Virus record (IMG/VR): IMGVR_UViG_3300042402_001861
Coordinates: 62,001-126,000 of that record
Source: a virus
Strand: one strand, 5' to 3'
DNA length: 64,000 nucleotides
The position numbers and the translations under genes are program-made. Position 1 is the stretch's first letter. The number at the start of each line of letters is the position of its first letter. Of the stretch, positions 34,070-41,874 are shown piece after piece. The notes under the pieces were generated by a model. That model ran no database searches. It worked only from the letters and a program-made list of their open reading frames with translations, and was not told the origin of the DNA.

Positions 34070-34768
34070 ATGAAGAGCCTGTTGGAACATCTTTTGCAGG
34101 AGGATGACTGCGCCAAGATTTTTGGAAATGTGCTTTTTGGAAATCCTCCCGGCGAAGAGCGAGACAGCACCAAGGAAAGAGACATTAGAAAGGCAGTCAT
34201 GTCCTTCTTCGGTGATAACTTGACCTACAAGCAGAAGCCCGAAACGGTGGTCAGAGCATTCCGTGAATTATTGAAATGCAAGGGCAAGTTCCCCGACGAA
34301 CTTCAACCCAATGTCAGCCTGCTGTATCGGGGCATCCGCCTGAAAGAAAGTGAAATTGTGAAAATCAAGGATTGGAAGTTTGCCGACGATACAAAGCAGG
34401 AATTGGTCGGCACCGGGACATACAAGTCCAAGTATCCGATTCAGTCATGGTCGGCAAGCAAGATCCGTGCAGAGTTCTTCTCAATCGACTTCCCCGAATG
34501 GCGAAGACAGAAGATGCTGCCTGCAATCGTCATGGCGGTTCCTGACAAGTCCGAAATGCTCTTCAACACCAAGTTCGTCATGGAACTGAAGAAGAGCGCA
34601 AGAGGAACGCAGAAGTACTACATGGAGCAGGAGATCGTCCGTGTCAGCGAGAAGAAGATCAACTGCAAGTTCTTCCTACCCACCCAATATGTCAGGATGG
34701 TCGATGGCCTGTCACGAAAGACAATCGATCACCTCGTCAGCACGGCAGGTTTCCGCCCGACAGCCTAA
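34070..34768 (+). CDS. Putative mono-ADP-ribosyltransferase, virion cargo candidate
   Basis: 232 residues. R-S-E class motifs are in order: Arg87 in LLYRGIR, Ser-Trp-Ser at 126-130 in IQSWSASKIRAEFF, and Glu186-x-Glu188 in YYMEQEIVRVS, which is the biglutamic ExE of arginine-targeting enzymes such as T4 Alt and ModA. The N-terminus MKSLLEHLLQE|DD resembles a T4 capsid targeting sequence. It is the only plus-strand gene in a long minus-strand region and has a leaderless late promoter. T4 Alt is injected and modifies host RNA polymerase; a similar role is inferred. It is related in sequence pattern to 49656-50618. Confidence 0.7.
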   Translation: MKSLLEHLLQEDDCAKIFGNVLFGNPPGEERDSTKERDIRKAVMSFFGDNLTYKQKPETVVRAFRELLKCKGKFPDELQPNVSLLYRGIRLKESEIVKIKDWKFADDTKQELVGTGTYKSKYPIQSWSASKIRAEFFSIDFPEWRRQKMLPAIVMAVPDKSEMLFNTKFVMELKKSARGTQKYYMEQEIVRVSEKKINCKFFLPTQYVRMVDGLSRKTIDHLVSTAGFRPTA

Positions 34769-35004
34769 AGAATGTTCTTGGCCTTGAGCCGCTGCACGAT
34801 CTGATCGAACTCTGTATTCTTGCCGTCGATCAGCAACTGAGCCGCATCGGCAAGGGCAAGAAGTTCCCTCAAGGATTCCACGGTCTGGTTCACGAAGGGG
34901 TATGTCACCTCCATGAATATCTTGTTCCTCTCCGATTTCTTCTGCATCGCTGCGGCACTCTCAAGGCGATCAGCAAGTTCTCGGGCGGTGTGGTGGTGTC
35001 TCAT
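34765..35004 (-). CDS. Small helical protein
   Basis: 79 residues, AAGGAGG site. ARELADRLESAAAMQKKSERNKIFMEV...LRELLALADAAQLLIDGK is fully helical. It overlaps the convergent ADP-ribosyltransferase gene by 4 nt. Late promoter upstream. Unknown function. Confidence 0.5.
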   Translation of the reverse strand: MRHHHTARELADRLESAAAMQKKSERNKIFMEVTYPFVNQTVESLRELLALADAAQLLIDGKNTEFDQIVQRLKAKNIL

Positions 35005-35043
35005 GGAACCTCCTTGGGTAAGACATGGCAAAGAGAACAAATG

Positions 35044-35051
35044 TATTTAAC
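35044..35051 (-). promoter_or_regulatory. Late promoter
   Basis: Minus strand TGTTAAATA, 39 nt before the ATG at 35004, just after the tRNA-Thr 3' end. Confidence 0.5.
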
Positions 35052-35056
35052 ACGAA

Positions 35057-35127
35057 GCCATCTGCGGGAATCGAACCCGCGATCTGCTCATTACAAGTGA
35101 GCCGCATTACCACTCTGCTAAGATGGC
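35057..35127 (-). tRNA. tRNA-Thr(TGT)
   Basis: 71 nt, acceptor GCCATCT/AGATGGC, anticodon stem GCTCA/TGAGC with loop CTTGTAA (TGT), T-arm GCGGG-TTCGATT-CCCGC. CCA not encoded. Confidence 0.93.
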
Positions 35128-35132
35128 GTGAA

Positions 35133-35214
35133 TGGGAGCGGAAGGATTCGAACCTTCGTAGCCAATGGCAGCAGATTTACAGTCTGCCCTCGTTGTCCGC
35201 TTGAGTACACTCCC
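35133..35214 (-). tRNA. tRNA-Tyr(GTA)
   Basis: 82 nt with a long variable arm as expected for bacterial tRNA-Tyr. Anticodon stem GCAGA/TCTGC with loop CTGTAAA (GTA), T-arm GAAGG-TTCGAAT-CCTTC, discriminator A. Confidence 0.93.
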
Positions 35215-35219
35215 TGAAT

Positions 35220-35462
35220 TCAGAATGTCCGCAGGGCGATGATGAGACTCATCGTCATGAAGAATGCCGTCAGGATCGTCGTTGTGACGAGGGGATGATC
35301 GAATGCAAAGTACTGCGCTTGCGTCAATGTCTTCACCGTGTCAAACTTCTTTTTCATCTTTGTAACTCCTTTGGTGTCATGGTTCGCCAAGTGGTCAAGG
35401 GCATGGGAGTGCCTTCGATTCACTTCTTCTATTGATCTCAGCAACTTTTCCTTCGGTCGCAT
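35220..35462 (-). CDS. Small membrane protein with possible internal start
   Basis: 80 residues from the ATG at 35462 (AGGA site), or 45 residues from an in-frame ATG at 35357 that has an excellent AAAGGAG site. The C-terminus is a membrane helix (FDHPLVTTTILTAFFMTMSLIIALRTF). Both forms may be made. Function unknown. Confidence 0.5.
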   Translation of the reverse strand: MRPKEKLLRSIEEVNRRHSHALDHLANHDTKGVTKMKKKFDTVKTLTQAQYFAFDHPLVTTTILTAFFMTMSLIIALRTF

Positions 35463-35471
35463 ATGTCGTTC

Positions 35472-35915
35472 CTATTCGCCGTCCGTCTTGCGAAATTGAC
35501 TGTTGTTTGCGTTTGCCTCTTCCAACTCAGCGAGTTTTTCCGATGCCCACTTGCGAACGGCTATCTCCCGATCAGTCGGGGGAACCTTGGTAGTCCCGTA
35601 CACAACCATCTTTTCGTGGACTTTGCGAATCTCATCGGCTACCAACTCGGCAAGGATCGGCTCACGGATTCGATATTGGTCTTCCATGAATTCGTCCGTG
35701 ATACGCATCCATGTATCGGTGGATCGATTCACCATGTCATACTTCACGAAGTACATGAACGGTGCGGTTTCGATCTTGATGAGTCGCCGCTCCAACTCAC
35801 CGATGGTGTGATATGCCTCGGAAAGAGTCTCAATGACTTCAGGAGCAAACAGATCGCTGCGCTTGGTCAACTCGCGAATCTTGTACGCGACCTCTTCGAC
35901 TTCTTTTCTGTTCAT
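35472..35915 (-). CDS. Hypothetical protein
   Basis: 147 residues, helical, charged (EVEEVAYKIRELTKRSDLFAPEVIETLSEAYHTIGELERRLIKIE). C-terminal REIAVRKWASEKLAELEEANANN. ATGA overlap with the methylase gene upstream. No family recognised. Confidence 0.5.
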   Translation of the reverse strand: MNRKEVEEVAYKIRELTKRSDLFAPEVIETLSEAYHTIGELERRLIKIETAPFMYFVKYDMVNRSTDTWMRITDEFMEDQYRIREPILAELVADEIRKVHEKMVVYGTTKVPPTDREIAVRKWASEKLAELEEANANNSQFRKTDGE

Positions 35916-36667
35916 GGCGTATCCTTGTTTTCTTCAGCAAACAAAAGATCAAGTCCGTTCTTTGTAGTGCGCTGTCGTGCAATTCTACACGCTTCGGGAT
36001 TCTTGTCAACCAATACAAATTTTCGATTCATCTGCATCGCCGCCTCTCCCGTTGTTCCTGATCCACAGAAGAAGTCAAGGACAAGATCGCCCTCGTCGGT
36101 GTAGGATTTCAACAATCGCTTGAGCAATTCCAAGGGTTTCTGCGTTGGATAACCGTTTCGTTCCTTGGCGGTCGTTGACAGAATTCCTATCTGCCACCAA
36201 TCATTCATGATGCGTCCATCGGGATGGAATCCATCTCGGTCGCCGTAGTCACGGGGATAGGGTTCACGCTGAACATTGAACTTGCACTTATCCGCATCCT
36301 TGGAGAACACGAACAGGTTGTCATGCTTGCGTGAGAAGTGTCGCTTGGACGCACCTCCCGAAGAGTAGCACCAAATGATCTCGTTTCTGAAGTTGTCCTC
36401 CCCAAACACTTCCTCCAATGCAACACGGACATGATGCGCCCCGTGCCAATCGACATGGACGCAGATGTTGCCGTGATCCTTCAGCACCCGCTTGGATTCG
36501 ATGAACAGGGGCTTGAGCATCGATATGTACTCGCCCACATTCTCCCAATTGTCGTTGAACTGCCCGAAGTCCCGTTGGCAGTAGTAGGGTGGATCGATAT
36601 AGATGAAGTCATACTTCCCATCGGGTTCACCGATGAGAAAGTCGATTGCATCGGATTGGACAATCAT
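35912..36667 (-). CDS. DNA adenine N6-methyltransferase (beta-class)
   Basis: 251 residues from an ATG overlapping the previous stop (TGATG). Catalytic motif IV DPPY in YDFIYIDPPYYC (about residue 22) precedes the SAM-binding motif I VLDFFCGSGTTGEAA (about 205), the beta order of N6-adenine or N4-cytosine methylases (Pfam N6_N4_Mtase). No restriction enzyme partner is next to it, so it likely protects phage DNA. The target site cannot be read from sequence. Confidence 0.92.
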   Translation of the reverse strand: MIVQSDAIDFLIGEPDGKYDFIYIDPPYYCQRDFGQFNDNWENVGEYISMLKPLFIESKRVLKDHGNICVHVDWHGAHHVRVALEEVFGEDNFRNEIIWCYSSGGASKRHFSRKHDNLFVFSKDADKCKFNVQREPYPRDYGDRDGFHPDGRIMNDWWQIGILSTTAKERNGYPTQKPLELLKRLLKSYTDEGDLVLDFFCGSGTTGEAAMQMNRKFVLVDKNPEACRIARQRTTKNGLDLLFAEENKDTP

Positions 36668-36834
36668 CAGTCCATCCACTTCCCATGCTTGAACAGGTGC
36701 CACAGTCTATGGGACAGGATCGACCAACCAAGGCCAATCCAAGTCTTTGACTGATACACGCCTGCGGGACAGAGCATCGTGTATCTGCAAAGTTCCATGT
36801 CACTCATGTCTTTGATGCTTTTCTTCTTGCTCAC
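36667..36834 (-). CDS. Small hypothetical protein
   Basis: 55 residues from a GTG with AGGAGGA 7 nt upstream. DMSDMELCRYTMLCPAGVYQSKTWIGLGW has three cysteines and several aromatics. Overlaps neighbours at both ends by 1-4 nt. No family recognised. Confidence 0.45.
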   Translation of the reverse strand: MSKKKSIKDMSDMELCRYTMLCPAGVYQSKTWIGLGWSILSHRLWHLFKHGKWMD

Positions 36835-37187
36835 TTGCCGTCCTCCTGTTTGAAGCAGTCCCAGCCACGCCGATTCGCAACTTGATTTGCCGTGCATGGC
36901 GGTGATGGTGAAGGACGATATGCTTCATCCCTGCATACCTCCCGCCGTGCCTCATCACGCTCATTGCGAAGTTTTTCAATCTCAATGCGGCAGTCGGTCA
37001 CGGTAGACCGCAGCAACTCAATCTCGCCCAATGCCTCGTTCCGTTCCTTCATCAGACGCAGAGCATCATCTTCCCATCGCTCTGCCTGTTCGGTCAGGTA
37101 TGCGATCTTCTTGTGGAGTTGTTCGGTTTGTGCCATCAACTCTTGATTTCTCATGAGAATGTCCTCGTACTCCATGCCCGTGTTCAT
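36831..37187 (-). CDS. Coiled-coil protein with C-terminal GWDCF module
   Basis: 118 residues. A long coiled coil (QELMAQTEQLHKKIAYLTEQAERWEDDALRLMK...) and a C-terminus ERDEARREVC...RRGWDCFKQ. The last module is shared with 37429-37953 (ERDEARRTLC...ELGWDCFGTKEE). Function unknown. Operon member with 4-nt overlaps. Confidence 0.55.
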   Translation of the reverse strand: MNTGMEYEDILMRNQELMAQTEQLHKKIAYLTEQAERWEDDALRLMKERNEALGEIELLRSTVTDCRIEIEKLRNERDEARREVCRDEAYRPSPSPPCTANQVANRRGWDCFKQEDGK

Positions 37188-37432
37188 GGTGCTTCCTCTC
37201 TTGACAAATCATCCCCGCCCGTACTCATTCTTTCGTTTATTTGTTTCATTGCTGCATTTACAAGAGTATCTTCAGTATAGCCCGAAGATCGAAGACAAAC
37301 CATAAACCGTCTAATTGCATTTGAGAAAGTTGGATCGTTTTCCTCCGCAATTGTCAATGCTGTCAGCATATCCAACGCATACATTGGACTCATGCTGAAC
37401 TGAATTCGTGGAATTTCCTCGTTGTCGTTCAC
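37184..37432 (-). CDS. Small hypothetical protein
   Basis: 82 residues from a GTG with AAAGGAGG 7 nt upstream. IPRIQFSMSPMYALDMLTALTIAEENDPTFSNAIRRFMVCL is helical. Overlaps the next and previous genes by 4 nt. Unknown. Confidence 0.5.
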   Translation of the reverse strand: MNDNEEIPRIQFSMSPMYALDMLTALTIAEENDPTFSNAIRRFMVCLRSSGYTEDTLVNAAMKQINERMSTGGDDLSREEAP

Positions 37433-37953
37433 TTGGTTTCCTCCTTTGTGCCAAAGCAATCCCAACCAAGTTCCGCTGCATAGTCTTCCTTGGTCATCTT
37501 ACTTGCCGGTGGTTGATGCTGTGCATACATCTCGCAAAGTGTTCTCCTCGCCTCGTCCCTCTCTCTTTGCAACTCATCGGCATTTGGAACTGGAACGATG
37601 CTTGAGCCGTATCCATCGGGCAGGAATACCATCCTGTTTTTGTACATCTCTGCATCGGTGTAGATTGAATTGTGGATGTCAAGGTATCCACAGTCCATGC
37701 CGATTGAGTATGCATCGGGACCAAACCCGAACACGGTGTAAAGCACATAGCGATACGAACCGCGATCCTCCATGTCTCCCTTGTGAATTCGCTTGCAGAC
37801 GCTGTAGAAAGCCTTCAGGCGATCATCGTAGGAGAGGCCGTTCCAGAATGCATCGGCGGATGCGGAGAATGCCTGCTTGGACTCTTCAAGCCGGTCGGCC
37901 AAGGTCTTGCCCTCGCTGTCGGGACGGTTGATGATGTCGATGATGTCTTTCAT
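37429..37953 (-). CDS. Hypothetical protein with C-terminal GWDCF module
   Basis: 174 residues. N-terminal helical region, a central aromatic part (GSYRYVLYTVFGFGPDAYSIGMDCGYLDIHNSIY), then ERDEARRTLCEMYAQHQ and AAELGWDCFGT as in 36831-37187. ATGA overlap with the upstream gene. Unknown function. Confidence 0.5.
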   Translation of the reverse strand: MKDIIDIINRPDSEGKTLADRLEESKQAFSASADAFWNGLSYDDRLKAFYSVCKRIHKGDMEDRGSYRYVLYTVFGFGPDAYSIGMDCGYLDIHNSIYTDAEMYKNRMVFLPDGYGSSIVPVPNADELQRERDEARRTLCEMYAQHQPPASKMTKEDYAAELGWDCFGTKEETK

Positions 37954-38234
37954 GGTTCCCATCGTGTATTGTCCTGCATGTCGAAGATTCGGTCACGCAG
38001 GGATTCGATCTCTGCCTGCATGGAAAGAAAAGACTCCTTGAGGAAGTTGAAGTTCTTGCGCTCTGATGCCGAATATGCCTCCCTGTCGGCAAGAAGGCGG
38101 TCGATCACTTCGACGGGATTGACCTTCTTCTTCGGTTCCGGCTTGGGCTTGGGAGCATCCCATTCGATGTGGATGCCACGCTTGAGGCCGTTTGCGGTGC
38201 GAGAATTCCGTGGACGGTTGGGTGCGGTTGCCAT
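37950..38234 (-). CDS. Hypothetical protein, leaderless early gene
   Basis: 94 residues. Basic, Pro/Lys-rich N-terminus (DAPKPKPEPKKKVNPVEVIDRLL) and a helical C-terminus. First gene of the early operon 37950 to 35472. The -10 TATGAT ends 6 nt before the ATG. Confidence 0.55.
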   Translation of the reverse strand: MATAPNRPRNSRTANGLKRGIHIEWDAPKPKPEPKKKVNPVEVIDRLLADREAYSASERKNFNFLKESFLSMQAEIESLRDRIFDMQDNTRWEP

Positions 38235-38240
38235 GGTGAA

Positions 38241-38269
38241 ATCATATCACCCATGGCCGAATCAGTCAA
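38241..38269 (-). promoter_or_regulatory. Early promoter, leaderless
   Basis: Minus strand TTGACT, 17 nt, TATGAT, 6 nt before the ATG at 38234. Confidence 0.75.
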
Positions 38270-38276
38270 GCAAAAC

Positions 38277-38426
38277 TTACCCGCACTCCAATTCGTAAAT
38301 TGCACGAATCTCCTGCTGCCGAATTGTCCTCTGATTTTCAAATTCCTGCCACTTCAGGAGTTTGGCGACGATCTGTTCGTCGGTTGCCAAAGTCAAAGAT
38401 TGAATCTCGGGCTGTTGCTCTTGCAT
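38277..38426 (-). CDS. Very small hypothetical protein
   Basis: 49 residues, a single charged helix (EQIVAKLLKWQEFENQRTIRQQEI). An early promoter's TACAAT ends 9 nt before the ATG, and no ribosome binding site is present. Not a clear family. Confidence 0.45.
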   Translation of the reverse strand: MQEQQPEIQSLTLATDEQIVAKLLKWQEFENQRTIRQQEIRAIYELECG

Positions 38427-38429
38427 ATG

Positions 38430-38822
38430 TCAGGTATTGTACTGCAAAAGCCAGACAAGGCAAGCGATGTCGATGGTAGAAAGTTGGCTTCCCGTCCAGT
38501 TGGCTTCCATCTTTGAAACCGAAGACCCCTTGTATATCGCTCTTCGCGAGATGTTGTAGAGCGCCGTGCTTGTGCCTGCTCCCTTGTAGACGAGATTGCC
38601 CTTGATGGTGTAGAGGCAGTTGCTTGTGCCCGAGCCCGAGAAGACCTGGTTTCCGCGAAGGTTCATCAATGCCTTGGATGTGGACGATCCAAGGAAGACG
38701 ATGTTGCCACGAATCTTCAGCAATGCGTTTCCCGTGGATGACTGGTCATAGAAGATGTCACCGTACTTCTTGACGAAGGCGGTGCTTGTGCCGAGTCCCT
38801 TGTATACCTGTGTCAGTCCCAT
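38430..38822 (-). CDS. Repeat protein (six ~18-residue beta repeats)
   Basis: 130 residues. Six tandem units of the form (I/V)(F/Y)xG(S/A)(G/S)TSxALxxI(R/K)GN between residues about 5 and 115, ending in a short hydrophobic helix. Such units appear in beta-solenoid or four-fold beta-flower proteins of bacteria and phages. It may be structural or surface-exposed. It follows the cargo-candidate genes in the same direction. Confidence 0.6.
   Translation of the reverse strand: MGLTQVYKGLGTSTAFVKKYGDIFYDQSSTGNALLKIRGNIVFLGSSTSKALMNLRGNQVFSGSGTSNCLYTIKGNLVYKGAGTSTALYNISRRAIYKGSSVSKMEANWTGSQLSTIDIACLVWLLQYNT
38436..38463 (-). promoter_or_regulatory. Early promoter, very short leader
   Basis: Minus strand TTGCCT, 16 nt, TACAAT, 9 nt before the ATG at 38426. 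It lies within the end of the repeat-protein gene. Confidence 0.5.
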
Positions 38823-38829
38823 TTCGTCC

Positions 38830-40215
38830 TCATTCCTCGTTGACGGGCTTTCGCGGATCAAATGGCTTCTTGCCCATCATCAGGCCGCTGTATATGTTGT
38901 TGTAGACATTCTGCATCTTGGTGCCATCGGTTCGCTTCATGTTGGCGATTGCCTTGTTGAATTCCTGAACGGTAGGAACCTTGCCCTGCGCCATTCGGGA
39001 ATTGTACTCGCTGATGATGTTTCTGACATCCTGCAAGAGCGAAACGGTTCGCGACAGGAACTTCTCCCTGCGCTTGGGTTCCTCAAGGAAGAACTTTGCC
39101 GTGCTGTATGCCTGCCACGAAACGAATATGAGGCAGAAGTTGCCCACCGCACCCATGTTGTACTTGTCGAGCCCGAACTTGGTCGCATGTTCCCTTGCCC
39201 AAGGCTCCGCGATTGCATCGGACATCTTCCGATACAGTTCCGCGACCACCACCTCGGCAACCTCCTTGCACCTTGCGGTGGGAGTCATGGTGTTGAAGTT
39301 TGAATTTGCGGCCAATGCCTTTGCGGCAGAGCGTTCATTGGTGGCAGCGATCAGGAACGACTGCACGGCATTCTCAACGATCTCAGCCGCACTCTGAAAG
39401 TATGCATTCCACTCCGCATCGCTTGTGTAGTAGTCCTTCTTGAAGACATCCTTGCTGTCATATGACGCATCGATTCCACGCTTGATGTTGCCGGGATGGC
39501 TTGACTTGGACTTGTACCGAAAGTCATCGAACAGGTGGATGAATTCGTGGATGTAGATGTCAGCCGTGTTGGACAATTCGGCCTCGAATTGGTCAAGCCA
39601 CTTGTTCAGGGGCCGTGCAAGTGCCTGAGCCGACTTTCCCTCAATCTTGCCACGAAGAGTCTGTATGATGGCATGGTGGAAGGGCTTGTCGGGCTTGAAC
39701 TGCAATGTCTCCATGTGGTGAATCTGAACCTCGGGATTGTTTCGTCCCATCTTTCCCGAATGGTAGGTTCCCTTGGCATTGCCGCTGCTGAACATGGACC
39801 GACCCGTGGTGCTTCGAAGCGTTGTCTGCAACAGGACGATGTTTCCCTTGTCAACCAACTGACGATACTGCTTCATCGTGATGTAGGAAGGCAGCACCAT
39901 CTGCGACTCGTCCCTGATGCACATGGCGATCACCACATCCCATCCGTTCTTTGTGGCAAGGACAAAGTGCGAGGAAGGCTGGTTCAGCGTGAAGGCATGG
40001 ATCAGGTTGTTGGCAATGGTATGGTCGCTGTCCATGGTGTAGTGGAAGACTCTGTTCTCTGCCATGTCCTTGACGAAGGCGGCGACCTGCCTGCGGAGTA
40101 TGACCATCAGGTTCTTCTTGAATCTTTCAAATGACTTCCTTGCCGCATCCCGTGTCGGGCGGTCAAGTTCACGCTCAAGCAGCAGGGCTTCCATCATCTC
40201 TTCGAAAGTCTTCAT
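38830..40215 (-). CDS. HExxH metalloprotease-like protein, virion cargo candidate
   Basis: 461 residues. HEFIHLFDD (His223-Glu224-x-x-His227) is a zincin motif; a downstream Glu (AAEIVENAVQ) could be the third ligand. The N-terminus MKTFEEMME|A resembles a capsid targeting sequence with the gp21 site, and the gene is co-transcribed from a late promoter with 40212-40454. The long helical C-terminus has no clear family. A zinc protease injected with DNA is the inference. Confidence 0.6.
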   Translation of the reverse strand: MKTFEEMMEALLLERELDRPTRDAARKSFERFKKNLMVILRRQVAAFVKDMAENRVFHYTMDSDHTIANNLIHAFTLNQPSSHFVLATKNGWDVVIAMCIRDESQMVLPSYITMKQYRQLVDKGNIVLLQTTLRSTTGRSMFSSGNAKGTYHSGKMGRNNPEVQIHHMETLQFKPDKPFHHAIIQTLRGKIEGKSAQALARPLNKWLDQFEAELSNTADIYIHEFIHLFDDFRYKSKSSHPGNIKRGIDASYDSKDVFKKDYYTSDAEWNAYFQSAAEIVENAVQSFLIAATNERSAAKALAANSNFNTMTPTARCKEVAEVVVAELYRKMSDAIAEPWAREHATKFGLDKYNMGAVGNFCLIFVSWQAYSTAKFFLEEPKRREKFLSRTVSLLQDVRNIISEYNSRMAQGKVPTVQEFNKAIANMKRTDGTKMQNVYNNIYSGLMMGKKPFDPRKPVNEE

Positions 40216-40454
40216 CGCTTGCCCTTTTGCCCTATTCCGTACTTTCTGAAAATCTCGTCCCGCTTGGCCTGAAGTTCTCTCTGCCGTGGAGAACCCGCCA
40301 TGGCACGAAAGATCAACTTGGTCAGTCGATTGGCTTCCCGACGATCCTCGGGGGACATGACAGCCCAAGGATCCTTGAAACCCTTGAATGAATGGGAAGA
40401 GGAAGCCGACGAAGCCGACGAAGCCTCAAGGATGTGCTGCCGAAAACTCTGCAT
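40212..40454 (-). CDS. Small internal-protein-like gene with capsid targeting signature
   Basis: 80 residues. The N-terminus MQSFRQHILE|ASSASSASSSHSF closely resembles T4 internal proteins (MKTYQEFIAE|A), with cleavage expected after Glu10. The remainder is basic and helical (RREANRLTKLIFRAMAG, RQRELQAKRDEIFRKYG). The late promoter's TAAATA ends 8 nt before the ATG, and the stop overlaps the next ATG (ATGA). Confidence 0.65.
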   Translation of the reverse strand: MQSFRQHILEASSASSASSSHSFKGFKDPWAVMSPEDRREANRLTKLIFRAMAGSPRQRELQAKRDEIFRKYGIGQKGKR

Positions 40455-40462
40455 GGCGAGGG

Positions 40463-40470
40463 TATTTAGA
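40463..40470 (-). promoter_or_regulatory. Late promoter, leaderless
   Basis: Minus strand TTCTAAATA, 8 nt before the ATG at 40454. It overlaps the end of the PAP2 gene. Confidence 0.6.
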
Positions 40471-41140
40471 AACCCATGGTCCGCAGCCCGTAGGCAGCGA
40501 CCATCTCGCCTGCAACCAAGTCGGAAGGAAAGTGGACTCCAAGGATCATTCGGCTGTCTGCGATCTTCCGTGCCATTGATTCAAATTCTGCCTTATGCTC
40601 AGGATGGAACTTGGAGAGCATCCCTGCCACGAAATGAGAATCGGCAGCATGGCCAGACGGATACGATGCGGTGTCGATGTTGCCGATGAGGCTCGAAAGC
40701 GTTCGGTTCATGTACGGGGCTATCTCGTAGGGACGAGGACGGCAGTACTTGATCTTGAGATGGTTGGTCAGCCCGTCAAGCCTTGAGGCATGGTCACGAA
40801 GCCAGCCGTAGCCATAGCCCTTGCCGGTGAGTCGGAAAGCCTCACGATCAAACCATTCATAGACTTCAAGAATGTCATCCATCTTTCTTGAAAATTCAAT
40901 CTCTTCGTGAGTGGCATCTGCCTGACGCTGAATCACGATGTCAAGTTCGATGCGAGTCTCGTTGGAGGAGTTTCGTGGAGGATCGGGAATGTGGCAGGGT
41001 TCATTGGAATTCAAATGATGCCACAGGGCCGTCGATGAATCCTTGGCCTGCCGCTTGACCTTGCTGACATACTTTGCAATGTCCCCGTCATGGCGAAGGG
41101 AGTCAAGGAAAGAGATGTGCGAAAGGTGAGGCAGGCTCAT
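40466..41140 (-). CDS. PAP2-family phosphatase
   Basis: 224 residues. All three PAP2 motifs are present: KYCRPRPYE (K-x6-RP type), SYPSGHAADSH (PSGH) and SRMILGVHFPSDLVAG (SR-x5-H-x3-D). The family dephosphorylates lipid phosphates or small phosphate esters. No membrane helices are obvious, so it may be soluble like acid phosphatases of this family. There is no ribosome binding site; translation may be coupled to the leaderless mini-ORF that stops 4 nt upstream. An in-frame start at 41185 is an alternative. Confidence 0.85.
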   Translation of the reverse strand: MSLPHLSHISFLDSLRHDGDIAKYVSKVKRQAKDSSTALWHHLNSNEPCHIPDPPRNSSNETRIELDIVIQRQADATHEEIEFSRKMDDILEVYEWFDREAFRLTGKGYGYGWLRDHASRLDGLTNHLKIKYCRPRPYEIAPYMNRTLSSLIGNIDTASYPSGHAADSHFVAGMLSKFHPEHKAEFESMARKIADSRMILGVHFPSDLVAGEMVAAYGLRTMGF

Positions 41141-41144
41141 GGAA

Positions 41145-41228
41145 TTATGTATCGGAAGGCGGTAACTGACTTGCCCCATTACCACTCTTTTTCAAATACT
41201 CAGGGAAAGAATTGTTGGAAGCGGTCAT
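41145..41228 (-). CDS. Leaderless 27-codon upstream ORF before PAP2
   Basis: MTASNNSFPEYLKKSGNGAS... ATG 10 nt after an early -10, stop 4 nt before the PAP2 start. It may exist to start translation on the leaderless transcript and couple to PAP2. Speculative as a protein. Confidence 0.4.
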   Translation of the reverse strand: MTASNNSFPEYLKKSGNGASQLPPSDT

Positions 41229-41238
41229 ATGGGGGGAG

Positions 41239-41267
41239 AGTATAGGTCAAGGAGGGAAAGAAGTCAA
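41239..41267 (-). promoter_or_regulatory. Early promoter for uORF-PAP2
   Basis: Minus strand TTGACT, 17 nt, TATACT, 10 nt before the ATG at 41228. Confidence 0.8.
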
Positions 41268-41552
41268 AAACCACTCTGAGACATTGCAAATGAGGTTTGG
41301 GGGGAAAACGATTTGAAGAAAGTACTCTGCGCCCCCCGTGGGGGAGGGTGGGGGAATATGGGGATGAGTGGAGATGAATGGGGAAGAGGTGGGGAAAGAA
41401 AAGGTAAGTGTCCGTCTTAGGGGCCGAAATCCCGAGTCACTTCGGACGAAAATTTCACGAAATCCGTTGGGATTTTCCCAGAATTTATTTTCCGTTGTAA
41501 CTCGTTGTTGCGGCGTAACTTACGCTCACACACTCCCCCGAATTCTTGTCAC
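41268..41552. other. Intergenic region without a gene
   Basis: About 285 nt between two minus-strand transcripts. G-rich on the plus strand (runs of GGGG, GTGGGGGAGGGTGGGGGAA). It also has an AT-rich stretch near 41450-41500. No convincing ORF, terminator or promoter other than the PAP2 promoter at its edge. Confidence 0.5.
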
Positions 41553-41807
41553 TCAGATTTCGCCCTGCACTACAGCGCCGATGAAGGCACGAAACTTTTT
41601 CTCGTCGGCTCCGTTGGCAGTCACGAATCGCTGAAACACTTTGCCACTCTCCAAGTCAACCCATCCACAGTTGAAAGTGTACGCAGGATTCCCATAGAAA
41701 TCCTTGGTGTTGTAATGCTTGAGTATCTGTAGGAAGACATGCGGAGGAATCTCCACGAATTCCTGAGTCCACAAATCCTGAGCGATGAAGACGGTGCTTT
41801 CGTTCAT
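41553..41807 (-). CDS. Hypothetical protein, leaderless late gene
   Basis: 84 residues. STVFIAQDLWTQEFVEIPPHVFLQILKHY, GWVDLESGKVFQRFVTAN. TAAATA ends 6 nt before the ATG and there is no ribosome binding site. No family recognised. Confidence 0.5.
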   Translation of the reverse strand: MNESTVFIAQDLWTQEFVEIPPHVFLQILKHYNTKDFYGNPAYTFNCGWVDLESGKVFQRFVTANGADEKKFRAFIGAVVQGEI

Positions 41808-41813
41808 TGGATG

Positions 41814-41821
41814 TATTTATG
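41814..41821 (-). promoter_or_regulatory. Late promoter, leaderless
   Basis: Minus strand TCATAAATA, 6 nt before the ATG at 41807. Confidence 0.6.
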
Positions 41822-41874
41822 ACAACCCCCCTATGGTGAGGGGGGTGGCTGTGAGAGGGGGGGGGTGGTATGCC

